10,724 nucleotides of DNA from CAZIRO01 sp964541595 (GTDB lineage Bacteria > Acidobacteriota > HRBIN11): positions 1 through 10,724 of the forward strand of contig CAZIRO010000102.1 of assembly GCA_964541595.1 (NCBI GenBank). Reading direction: 5' to 3'. The position numbers were made by a program, and so were the translations under genes. The notes below the pieces were generated by a model. The model was not told the origin of the DNA, did not search any database, and saw only the letters and a list, made by a program, of their open reading frames with translations. This document shows, piece by piece, positions 1-6,241 of this stretch; position 1 is the first letter of the stretch; each line of letters begins with the position of its first letter.

Positions 1-155
1 AGGCGAATAACCGAGCTCTCCCGATCACGGCATGCGCGTGGACCCTGGCGTGTCCACTGGCGGGCACCGACGCGTCGTGCAATGGCCACAACACAACAAT
101 GGCCACGGTCGCGACCGCGCACCCTCCGATCGGTCATTCCTGCAGACAGTCTTGC
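1..155. other. Non-coding left edge, no gene recognised
   Basis: I see no gene here. The only open frame, on the minus strand, runs through the heptad palindrome and resembles no protein family I know. Small structures visible are a 10-bp direct repeat CAATGGCCAC at 80-89 and 97-106 (17-bp period) and a perfect 12-bp palindrome CGGTCGCGACCG at 106-117. The stretch may be the continuation of the repeat-rich intergenic region that starts at the uvrB stop codon. Confidence 0.6.
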
Positions 156-227
156 CCCTGACACCTGGGACCCGACACCTGATACCTGACACCTGAGGTA
201 TCAGATGGCAGGTCCCGGGTGTCAGGG
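156..227. repeat. Palindrome made of tandem 7-bp units (heptad repeat locus 1)
   Basis: Five head-to-tail heptads of the GACACCT / GGGACCC / GATACCT type occupy 160-194. They are followed in the opposite orientation by four heptads of the AGGTATC / AGGTCCC / GGGTGTC type at 196-223, one of them degenerate (203-209). The two arms form a hairpin. The outer stem pairs 156-172 with 211-227 (16 of 17 positions, the exception being a G-U wobble). The inner stem TGATACCT (180-187) pairs with AGGTATCA (196-203) around an 8-nt loop. It lies about 100 bp beyond the uvrB stop codon on uvrB's downstream side, so it would be in the 3' part of a read-through transcript. No U-tract follows, so it is not a standard intrinsic terminator. 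The same units occur upstream of uvrB. Confidence 0.8.
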
Positions 228-283
228 TCGGGGAATAACATGCGGCGCGGAATCGATATACCGCTGCCCACATGAACCGTTCA

Positions 284-313
284 GTGTCCCATTGCCCATC
301 CCGATCTCGGGTG
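284..313. repeat. Shared 30-bp intergenic module, copy 1
   Basis: This segment contains GTGTCCCATTGCC followed by CCCGATCTCGGGTG. It recurs almost unchanged, with one short indel, at 2695-2723 in the same orientation, so copies lie on each side of uvrB. It ends 14 bp from the uvrB stop codon. The tail CCCGATCTCGGG is a short palindrome. Confidence 0.75.
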
Positions 314-327
314 GTTGTTCCGACGGA

Positions 328-2319
328 CTATCCGCGCGTGAGGAGCAGCCGTCGCAAACGGAGGACCTCGTCCCGCAGGCGGGCGGCGGTTTCAAAATCG
401 AGTTGATCCGCCGCCTGCCACATCGCCCGTTCGAGATCCCGGATACGTTCTTCCAGTTGTTCCCGGGAGGTGATCTCCTCCGGAAGGTCCGCCGTCAGAT
501 CGATATAGTCCCGATCAAAGGGACTGCCGATCATGTCATGAATACGTTTACGGATCGTCTGCGGCGTAATCCCGTGCCTGTGGTTGTACGCCATCTGGAT
601 CTGGCGCCGCCGTTTGGTTTCTTCGATCGTTGCCCGCATCGCCGGCGTGATCCGGTCCGCATAAAAAATGACCTTGCCGTGCACGTTGCGTGCAGCACGG
701 CCGCTCATCTGGATCAGTGCGGTCGTCGAACGCAGGAACCCCTCTTTGTCTGCATCCAGGATCGCCACGAGGCTGACTTCCGGCAGATCCAGGCCCTCCC
801 GCAGCAGGTTCACGCCGACGAGTACGTCGAATCGTCCAAGACGGAGATCCCGCAGGATGGCCACCCGATCGAGCGTGTCAATATCAGAGTGGAGATACCG
901 TGCACGGATCCCGTGTTCCTGCAGGAACGCGGTCAGGTCTTCGGCCATCCGTTTGGTAATGGTACCGACCAGGACGCGTTCATTGCGTTCAATGCGGTTG
1001 CGGATCTCGCTCAGAAGGTCTTCCATCTGCCCGCGGGTGGGCCGCACTTCGATCGGGGGATCGACCAGCCCCGTGGGTCGGATCAGTTGCTCAATCACGC
1101 GACCGCCGGATTTTTCCACCTCATAGGGTCCGGGTGTGGCCGAGACGTAAATCACCCATCGCACCCGTTCTTCGAACTCCCGAAAGTTCAACGGTCGATT
1201 GTCCAGTGCCGAAGGGAGCCGGAATCCGAATTCGACCAGTGTCTGCTTGCGGGACCGGTCCCCCTCGTACATCCCCCGGATCTGGGGAATCGTAATGTGG
1301 CTCTCATCGATGATGGTCAGGAAGTCGGCCGGAAAGTAATCCAGCAGGGTTGCGGGTGGCTCTCCCGGACGCCGGCCGTCCAGATGGCGCGAATAGTTTT
1401 CGATACCGTGGCAGGACCCCGTCATCAATAGCATCTCGATATCGTGCGTTGTACGCTGGTACAGACGCTGGGCCTCGAGGTCGCGACCCTGCGCACGGAA
1501 CCAGGCCACCCGTTCTTCCAGTTCCGCCTGGATGGATTCGATGGCTTGCAGCAGCATGGGACGGGGGGTCACAAAATGGCTGCGGGGAAAGATGAGTTTC
1601 CGTTCCAGACGCTCCAGCCGGTGACCGGTGAGCGGATCGAATGCAATGAGTTCGGAGATCACATCGTCATCGAATACGATGCGGAGTGCCCATTCTTCAA
1701 ACGTGGGGAACAGTTCGATGCGGTTGCCGATCACGCGGAACGTCCCCCGGCGGAGTATACCGGTCGTGCGTTCGTACTGCAGTTCCACCAGGCGGTGCAG
1801 CAGTTCGGACCGGTCCCAGTGGTGACCGACTTCGATGTAAAGATGCATGCTGTAGAACAGGTCCGGTGACCCCAGACCGTAAATGCAGGACACACTGGCA
1901 ACGATGATCACGTCCCGCCGCTCGAACAGCGACCGGGTAGCGGACAGACGCAGACGATCGATCTCCTCATTGATCAGGACCTCTTTTTCGATATACGTAT
2001 CCGTCTGCGGGATGTAGGCTTCTGGCTGATAGTAGTCGTAATAACTGACGAAGTATTCTACCGCGTTTTCCGGAAAAAACGCACGGAACTCCTGATACAA
2101 CTGTGCTGCGAGGGTCTTGTTCGGCGCGATCACCAGCGTCGGTTTCTGTACCTGTTCGATGACCTTGGCCATGGTGAACGTCTTGCCGCTGCCGGTGACA
2201 CCGAGCAGTACCTGATGGCGGTACCCGCGCCGGATACCTTCAACCAGTGCGGCGATCGCCGCTTCCTGGGCTTCAGACGGCGCATACTCCGATACGAGTT
2301 GAAACTTCCGCGATGCCAT
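328..2319 (-). CDS. uvrB: UvrABC system protein B (excision nuclease helicase subunit)
   Basis: UvrB receives damaged DNA from UvrA, clamps one strand behind its beta-hairpin using ATP, and recruits UvrC for dual incision in nucleotide excision repair in the cytoplasm. The 663-residue product has the family's full length. Visible are Walker A GVTGSGKT (40-47), the hairpin motif YYDYYQPEAY with Tyr 93, 94, 96 and 97, the DESH box at 338-341, GDRSRK, the helicase block NLLREGLDLPE, motif VI with Arg 541 and Arg 544, and a C-terminal UVR coiled-coil that binds UvrC. The ATG at 2319 (MASRKFQLV) is chosen because it matches the usual N-terminus and lies 40-50 bp from a promoter. A TTG 25 codons upstream falls inside the -35 box. 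The Shine-Dalgarno is weak. No LexA-type box was seen. Motif VI reads QMSGRAAR where the usual form is QTIGRAAR. The gene stands alone, flanked by repeats. Confidence 0.98.
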   Translation of the reverse strand: MASRKFQLVSEYAPSEAQEAAIAALVEGIRRGYRHQVLLGVTGSGKTFTMAKVIEQVQKPTLVIAPNKTLAAQLYQEFRAFFPENAVEYFVSYYDYYQPEAYIPQTDTYIEKEVLINEEIDRLRLSATRSLFERRDVIIVASVSCIYGLGSPDLFYSMHLYIEVGHHWDRSELLHRLVELQYERTTGILRRGTFRVIGNRIELFPTFEEWALRIVFDDDVISELIAFDPLTGHRLERLERKLIFPRSHFVTPRPMLLQAIESIQAELEERVAWFRAQGRDLEAQRLYQRTTHDIEMLLMTGSCHGIENYSRHLDGRRPGEPPATLLDYFPADFLTIIDESHITIPQIRGMYEGDRSRKQTLVEFGFRLPSALDNRPLNFREFEERVRWVIYVSATPGPYEVEKSGGRVIEQLIRPTGLVDPPIEVRPTRGQMEDLLSEIRNRIERNERVLVGTITKRMAEDLTAFLQEHGIRARYLHSDIDTLDRVAILRDLRLGRFDVLVGVNLLREGLDLPEVSLVAILDADKEGFLRSTTALIQMSGRAARNVHGKVIFYADRITPAMRATIEETKRRRQIQMAYNHRHGITPQTIRKRIHDMIGSPFDRDYIDLTADLPEEITSREQLEERIRDLERAMWQAADQLDFETAARLRDEVLRLRRLLLTRG

Positions 2320-2365
2320 GCCCGGTTGCCGCCCCGACCGTGGAATCCGACTCCCGAGGTACGGG

Positions 2366-2394
2366 ATATTACCGTATCTCCGTGGTATACGCAA
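2366..2394 (-). promoter_or_regulatory. Probable sigma-70 type promoter of uvrB
   Basis: On the minus strand TTGCGT (2394-2389) is followed after exactly 17 bp by TAATAT (2371-2366). That would start the transcript near 2359, leaving a leader of about 40 nt before the ATG at 2319. The match to consensus is moderate (3 of 6 and 4 of 6), so this is inferred from position and spacing. Confidence 0.5.
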
Positions 2395-2468
2395 TGAATT
2401 GTGGCTGCGATAGGGACAGGCAATGGGACAGGAGATGTGCCGGATGGGCGAATGGTCCGGTCGACACC

Positions 2469-2503
2469 GGGTGTTGGGTCCCAGGTGTCAGGTGTCAGGT
2501 CCC
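2469..2503 (-). repeat. Tandem 7-bp units, left arm of locus 2 (five copies)
   Basis: Five contiguous heptads read AGGTGTC (two), AGGTCCC, GGGTCCC and GGGTGTT. They are the reverse complement of the GACACCT-type units found at 2603-2658 and 160-194. The series is in strict 7-bp register. Together with the right arm it forms the core of the 300-bp inverted repeat. Confidence 0.8.
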
Positions 2504-2602
2504 AGGGAAACCGGCATCTCCGGGATGGGGACATCGCATGGCCGAATGGGCATCCACGGTGTCCCAATGGACCCCGTGATAACCCGTCATCCAGGATGCG
2601 CT

Positions 2603-2658
2603 GACACCTGGGACCTGAGACCTGACACCGGACACCTGGGACCTGACACCTGAGACCG
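2603..2658 (+). repeat. Tandem 7-bp units, right arm of locus 2 (eight copies)
   Basis: Eight exact head-to-tail heptads fill 56 bp. The types are GACACCT, GGGACCT and GAGACCT, with two units ending in G instead of T. Positions 2-3 vary while ACC at positions 4-6 is invariant. A higher-order 28-bp period is also visible: GACACCTGGGACCTGA occurs at 2603-2618 and again at 2631-2646. No coding frame is supported here. Confidence 0.85.
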
Positions 2659-2694
2659 GTGGCCACCGGCATATCGGTGGATCCGGTGCATCCC

Positions 2695-2723
2695 GTGTCC
2701 CATTGCCGTCCCGATCTCGGGTG
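2695..2723. repeat. Shared 30-bp intergenic module, copy 2
   Basis: Near-identical to the module at 284-313: GTGTCCCATTGCC, then CCCGATCTCGGGTG, with one short indel between. Its first part also acts as the right end of the 300-bp inverted repeat. It ends 13 bp before the proposed -35 box of the HNH gene. Confidence 0.75.
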
Positions 2724-2736
2724 ATCCGGTTGACCT

Positions 2737-2764
2737 TTGGCTGCCAAATGCCCATTTATATAGT
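2737..2764 (+). promoter_or_regulatory. Probable promoter of the HNH / mobA-like pair
   Basis: TTGGCT (2737-2742), a 16-bp spacer and TATAGT (2759-2764) lie in an AT-rich pocket of otherwise GC-rich DNA. A second possible -35, TTGACC, is at 2730-2735 but is 23 bp from TATAGT. Transcription would begin near 2771, which would exclude the ATG at 2770 and favour the ATG at 2794 as the start of the HNH gene. Confidence 0.5.
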
Positions 2765-2793
2765 AAAATATGTGCTGTTCAAACCCGGAATCC

Positions 2794-3381
2794 ATGGCAC
2801 TATCCGTGCGAGATGTGGCCGATCGGTCTCGTTGGATACAGAAAACACCGCTCTGGCACCGTCCGGTGCTCGTGTTGAATCTCTCGTTTGAACCGATTCA
2901 TGTGACCACCGTACGTCGAGCGCTGGTACTCGTGTGGAAGAACCGGGCCACCGTAGAGGAGGTCGGTGACGGAGAAATTCACACGCCGTCCCGTGTCTTT
3001 CCCATGCCATCGGTCATCCGTCTGCGGCGTTACGTTCCGTATACAGCGCAGCGAAGTTATTTCTATCGCAAACTATTGCGTCACTATCCACACCTCCGGT
3101 GCCAGTACTGCGAGCGGGTGGTCGCCGCGCATGAAGTTACGTGGGACCATATTGTCCCCCGATCCCGTGGCGGTCCCACACGGTGGGACAACCTTGCGAT
3201 CGCCTGTGCGGACTGCAACCGCTACAAGGGCAACCGTCTGCCGGAGGAGGCCGGGCTGCGGCTCCGTCTGGATCCCCGTCGTATCCCCCGGAAACAACTG
3301 ATCTTTTATCTTCGCTGGCTGGGTTTACTGGATGAGAAATGGCGAAAGTACATCTACTATGAAGAAGTCCGCTCTGTCTGA
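2794..3381 (+). CDS. HNH endonuclease family protein
   Basis: A 195-residue protein with the zinc-finger type HNH nuclease fold. Cys103 and Cys106 (CQYC) with Cys138 and Cys141 (CADCN) form the zinc site, and DH at 118-119 in DHIVPRSRGG is the catalytic start of the motif, followed by WDNL and KGNR. The N-terminal half (VLVLNLSFEPIHVTTVRRAL) is the segment typical of the widespread bacterial HNH proteins of this length, whose biological role is not established. The start at 2794 is preferred over the in-frame ATG at 2770, which lies at the presumed transcription start; the upstream GGAA is a weak ribosome site. The 3' end overlaps the next gene by 23 bp, so the two are probably co-transcribed. 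No intein or intron context is seen, so it looks like a free-standing host gene. Confidence 0.88.
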   Translation: MALSVRDVADRSRWIQKTPLWHRPVLVLNLSFEPIHVTTVRRALVLVWKNRATVEEVGDGEIHTPSRVFPMPSVIRLRRYVPYTAQRSYFYRKLLRHYPHLRCQYCERVVAAHEVTWDHIVPRSRGGPTRWDNLAIACADCNRYKGNRLPEEAGLRLRLDPRRIPRKQLIFYLRWLGLLDEKWRKYIYYEEVRSV

Positions 3382-3991
3382 ACGGGGTGGCACACGCGTA
3401 CTCTGCATCCTCGCCGGGGGACGCAGTCGCCGATTGGGTGTGGACAAACGGTACCTCCGGTTTGATGGGATTCCCATGCTATCCTGGTTATACGTGCGGT
3501 GGCAGGACTGGGGTCCGGTACTGCTCGGTCCCCAGCTGGACGTCCGTGGCTGGCCGGGTCCTGTATGGCCGGATCGGATCCCCCGGTACGGACCGGCGCA
3601 CGCACTTCAGGACGCGCTGCGCCGGATACGTACGACCGTGGTGTTCTTTCCGGTCGATCTTCCCTGGATCTCTCCGTATGTCCTGCGTTTGCTGCTGGAA
3701 CGGTGTGACGGGGATACGTGTGCATATGACGGGCACGTATTCCACAATACCGTATACTTCATCCCGGTCGGTGTCCTGCATCCGCAGGCAGTGCCCGCGC
3801 AACCGGTGTCCCGATTTCAGACCTGGTGTACGATGTCACGCATCGATCGGGTGGCCGTTCAGCGGACGCCGGATGACATCCCGTGGTGGCGGGATGTCGA
3901 TACAGTGGAGGATTTTCGGTTCTGGCAGACGTTCTGGATCCGACGGGGTCATCGCCTGGACTGGCCCGCCACCGTCAGGTCAGCGGCATGA
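3359..3991 (+). CDS. MobA-like NTP transferase (molybdenum cofactor guanylyltransferase family)
   Basis: The family member MobA transfers GMP from GTP to molybdopterin-Mo in the cytoplasm to make the guanine dinucleotide cofactor. This 210-residue protein opens with the nucleotide-binding signature LAGGRSRRLGVDKRYLRFDG (residues 18-37, with Lys30). It has a probable metal-binding Asp100 in FFPVDLPWIS and ends with WRDVDTVEDF, matching the usual N-x-NTPEDL tail. The DxxPGxGPLAG loop of typical MobA is altered to DRIPRYGPAHAL (72-83), so guanine or molybdopterin specificity is not certain and another small nucleotidyltransferase role is possible. The ATG at 3359 is chosen since it leaves a normal N-terminus; an ATG at 3332 would add nine residues. 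It overlaps the HNH gene, and its last 17 bp overlap the convergent oxidoreductase gene. Confidence 0.72.
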   Translation: MKKSALSERGGTRVLCILAGGRSRRLGVDKRYLRFDGIPMLSWLYVRWQDWGPVLLGPQLDVRGWPGPVWPDRIPRYGPAHALQDALRRIRTTVVFFPVDLPWISPYVLRLLLERCDGDTCAYDGHVFHNTVYFIPVGVLHPQAVPAQPVSRFQTWCTMSRIDRVAVQRTPDDIPWWRDVDTVEDFRFWQTFWIRRGHRLDWPATVRSAA

Positions 3992-4955
3992 CCCACGGAC
4001 TCAGGTCCGGATGTCGCACCTTGGCCATCGACTGCACGATACGCTCGACGAACTGCAGGGCACGGAGCCCCTCGGCACCGGTCGCCAGCGGAGGAATGAC
4101 GTATCCCCGTTCCAGAGAGTCCAGGAACGTTTCCAGTTCCAGCGCCAGCAGTTCCCGGCGACTCGTACACTTCTCGTCCTGAATGCGCATATGGCCGGAC
4201 TGGTGATCCACGACGGTCATCTGTGTGACCTGACGGTGCAGGAAATCCAGACTCAAATACCGACCGGCACTGAATACCATCCATCGACGCGTGTGAAAAT
4301 GGCTGACCCGGCTGGCGACGAGATTGATACGGATGAGATCCTTTTTCAGGCGCACGCTGGCCACATCCACGTGCGGCGTCACGACCGGGATACCCACAGC
4401 GTCCATGACCTCGATGGTGCCGTCCAGTTGCATGAGCAGGAGATCGAGATCGTGGATCATCAGATCCGTTACAATATCCACATCGATCCCCCGTGGCACA
4501 AACGGATGTACCCGGTGAATTTCAATGAACATCGGATGCTGTTCCATATTCATGGCGGGCATCCGCACGCACACGGGGTTGAATCGTTCGATGTGTCCGA
4601 CGGCGAGCAGGGTATGCCGCCGCGCTGCCATGTCCACGAGGTGTTGCGCTTCTTCCGCAGTGGATGTCATGGGTTTTTCGACGAATACCGGAATCCCCGC
4701 GTGCAGAAAGTGCAATACGATTTCATAATGGGTCGCCGTCGGGGTGACCACACTGACCGCGTCGATATCCCGGAACGGAATATCCCGATAGTCCGTCAGT
4801 GCGGTCGTACGGTAGAGTTGCGCAATACGGTGTGCGCGCTCCGGTACGATGTCGACCACATACCGGAGTTCCGAACGTGGGAGCTGGGCAAACACCCGGG
4901 CGTGATGCTGTCCCAGATGGCCGACCCCAATGACTGCCATCCGCATGCGTTTCAT
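3975..4955 (-). CDS. Gfo/Idh/MocA oxidoreductase, probable UDP-GlcNAc 3-dehydrogenase (GnnA-like)
   Basis: GnnA oxidises the 3-OH of UDP-GlcNAc to a ketone with NAD; GnnB then aminates it and LpxA acylates the new amine, giving amide-linked lipid A. This 326-residue protein has the Rossmann motif GVGHLGQHHA (10-19), the EKP box (93-95) with the conserved Lys94, GHIERFNP (120-127), and DLMIHDLD (164-171) with the His-Asp pair used in catalysis by the family. Those last two motifs fit the subfamily usually found beside lpxA or lpxB, and here the ATG overlaps the lpxA stop as ATGA, preceded by GAGG. It is the last gene of the skp-fabZ-lpxA operon. No gnnB aminotransferase is in the window, so the substrate is inferred from neighbourhood and motifs only. 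Its 3' end overlaps the convergent mobA-like gene. Confidence 0.72.
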   Translation of the reverse strand: MKRMRMAVIGVGHLGQHHARVFAQLPRSELRYVVDIVPERAHRIAQLYRTTALTDYRDIPFRDIDAVSVVTPTATHYEIVLHFLHAGIPVFVEKPMTSTAEEAQHLVDMAARRHTLLAVGHIERFNPVCVRMPAMNMEQHPMFIEIHRVHPFVPRGIDVDIVTDLMIHDLDLLLMQLDGTIEVMDAVGIPVVTPHVDVASVRLKKDLIRINLVASRVSHFHTRRWMVFSAGRYLSLDFLHRQVTQMTVVDHQSGHMRIQDEKCTSRRELLALELETFLDSLERGYVIPPLATGAEGLRALQFVERIVQSMAKVRHPDLSPWVMPLT

Positions 4956-5731
4956 TGGACAATGCCTCGCTGTGAGGTTTCGATAAACCGGCACAATTCG
5001 TCGAGTTCCGGTGTGGCCGGTAATTCGCGTCGGATCCGTTCCAGCGCTTCTGGAACCGTCAGACGCGATCGGAACAACAGGATGAATGCGCGTTTGATCA
5101 GATTGATCGATGTTGTGGAAAATCCGGCCCGGCGCAGGCCGATCGTGTTCACACCATAGACCTGCGCGCGGTTACCGACGACCCTGGCGTACGGTACCAC
5201 ATCCTGACTGACGGCAGAAAACGCACCGACGAAACTGTACTTCCCGATCCGACAGAACTGGTGAATTCCGCTGTATCCGCCGATGACGGCATAATCATCG
5301 ACTTCCACATGACCCGCCAGGGCGGATGCATTGGTCAGGACCACGTGGTTACCGATAATGCAGTCGTGGGCCACATGGGCATAGGCCATGAGCATATTGT
5401 GGTCACCGATGCGGGTGATCCCCCGGCCCCCAGGCGTGCCCCGGTGGATGGAAACGTATTCCCGGATCAGATTGTGGGCGCCGATCTCCACCCGTGTGGG
5501 TTCCCCACGGTATTTCAGATCCTGGGGCTCCAGACCGATGGTGACAAACGGATAGATCTCGTTTTCCGGTCCGATGGTGACATGACCGTCAATGACGACA
5601 TGGCTGCGCAATACGGTGCCCCTCCCGATGCGAACATGCGGCCCCACGATACAGTATGGGCCGATGACCACTTCGTCCTCCAGTTCCGCGGTAGGCGCTA
5701 CCTGCGCAGTTGGATCCACCTGCACCGCCAT
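4952..5731 (-). CDS. lpxA: Acyl-ACP--UDP-N-acetylglucosamine O-acyltransferase
   Basis: LpxA catalyses the first step of lipid A synthesis, moving a beta-hydroxyacyl chain from ACP to position 3 of UDP-GlcNAc. The 259-residue protein is a left-handed parallel beta-helix of hexapeptide repeats with the complete family pattern: QDLKY (70-74) in the nucleotide-sugar site, IHRGT, AHVAHDC with catalytic His122 (E. coli His125), LAGH, and IHQFC with His157. The hydrocarbon-ruler position, Gly173 in E. coli, is Ala170 here. The C-terminal helices are complete. Two starts are possible. ATG at 5743 overlaps the fabZ stop (ATGA). ATG at 5731 has GAGGA five bases upstream and gives the usual N-terminus; the second is chosen. 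It lies inside the skp-fabZ-lpxA-gnnA-like operon. If the downstream dehydrogenase is GnnA, the acceptor may be UDP-GlcNAc3N. Confidence 0.95.
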   Translation of the reverse strand: MAVQVDPTAQVAPTAELEDEVVIGPYCIVGPHVRIGRGTVLRSHVVIDGHVTIGPENEIYPFVTIGLEPQDLKYRGEPTRVEIGAHNLIREYVSIHRGTPGGRGITRIGDHNMLMAYAHVAHDCIIGNHVVLTNASALAGHVEVDDYAVIGGYSGIHQFCRIGKYSFVGAFSAVSQDVVPYARVVGNRAQVYGVNTIGLRRAGFSTTSINLIKRAFILLFRSRLTVPEALERIRRELPATPELDELCRFIETSQRGIVQ

Positions 5732-5739
5732 GCGCTTCC

Positions 5740-6210
5740 TCATGCCGAGGTTTCCGCACTGGTCGATATCCGTGCTTCAGCGACCACACGGTCGTCGACC
5801 CAGATCCGTCCACGGAACCATAAGAACGATCCCCGCTGCCGGTCCAGCCAGGCGTAGATCTCCAGTCGATCGCCGGGCAGGACTTTCTGGCGAAACCGTG
5901 CCTGTTCGACACCCAACAGGTAAATGGATCGACCCTGCATGTGCGGGTGCCGAATCAATACGGCCAGTGCTGCGGTCTGCGCAATGGCTTCGATGAGATA
6001 TACGCCCGGCATGAGCGGTTCGTTCGGAAAATGTCCCTGAAATACCGGTTCGTTGACCGTCAGGTTTTTGATCCCCAGACACGCACAATCGTGGGGATGG
6101 ACGTATGCGCGATCGACGAGCAGGATCGGGTACCGGTGCGGTAACAGGGAGAGTACGGTATGTGTATCCAGATACTGCCAGTCCGCCGATATCGTCGGTT
6201 TTGTCGTCAT
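5740..6210 (-). CDS. fabZ: 3-hydroxyacyl-[acyl-carrier-protein] dehydratase FabZ
   Basis: FabZ removes water from beta-hydroxyacyl-ACP in the fatty acid elongation cycle, and competes with LpxA for beta-hydroxyacyl-ACP. The 156-residue product is a single hot-dog domain with LLPHRYPILLVDR (22-34), NEPVFQGHFP with catalytic His60, PGVYLIEAIAQ with catalytic Glu74, and the late PGD motif in VLPGDRLE. Length is normal; it is not fused to LpxC as in many Bacteroidota. The ATG at 6210 is preferred over an in-frame GTG at 6225 because neither has a strong ribosome site and the ATG gives the usual N-terminus. It starts 31 bp after skp and is coupled to lpxA. The lpxD gene often found between skp and fabZ is missing here. 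Confidence 0.96.
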   Translation of the reverse strand: MTTKPTISADWQYLDTHTVLSLLPHRYPILLVDRAYVHPHDCACLGIKNLTVNEPVFQGHFPNEPLMPGVYLIEAIAQTAALAVLIRHPHMQGRSIYLLGVEQARFRQKVLPGDRLEIYAWLDRQRGSFLWFRGRIWVDDRVVAEARISTSAETSA

Positions 6211-6241
6211 CGGTCCATCCCACACGTGTTCGACATGGCGC

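Larger units (their letters stand above)
2413..2712. repeat. Imperfect 300-bp inverted repeat, MITE-like
   Basis: The outer ends are inverted copies of each other: GGGACAGGCAATGGGACA at 2413-2430 and TGTCCCATTGCCGTCCC at 2696-2712, differing by one inserted base. Inside lies a second inverted pair, 2484-2506 and 2635-2657, matching at 22 of 23 positions, separated by 128 bp with no gene. It sits between the divergent promoters of uvrB and the HNH gene. No open frame inside resembles a transposase. No target-site duplication is evident by eye, so mobility is only inferred from the shape. Confidence 0.55.

Noticed and set aside
106..117. Perfect 12-bp palindrome CGGTCGCGACCG as an operator
   Set aside because: It has no adjacent promoter or gene in the window, and such palindromes occur by chance in GC-rich DNA.
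160..223. CRISPR array
   Set aside because: The units are 7 bp, contiguous and without spacers; the same holds at 2603-2658.
25..273. 82-codon minus-strand frame at the left edge
   Set aside because: It is made mostly of translated heptad repeat and has no protein-like features or ribosome site.
300..311. Intrinsic terminator for uvrB (CCCGATCTCGGG)
   Set aside because: The stem is only four pairs with a usable loop and no U-tract; it is part of the repeat module also found upstream of uvrB.
205..1431. 408-codon open frame antisense to uvrB
   Set aside because: No ribosome site, no recognisable protein features; it is the shadow of the strongly conserved uvrB frame in GC-rich DNA.
2320..2394. 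TTG start adding 25 residues to UvrB
   Set aside because: The TTG is inside the probable -35 box and the extra residues do not match the UvrB N-terminus.
3387..5159. 590-codon plus-strand frame across the mobA-like gene, dehydrogenase and lpxA
   Set aside because: It is out of frame or antisense to three well-supported genes and has low-complexity Arg/His-rich content typical of a shadow frame.
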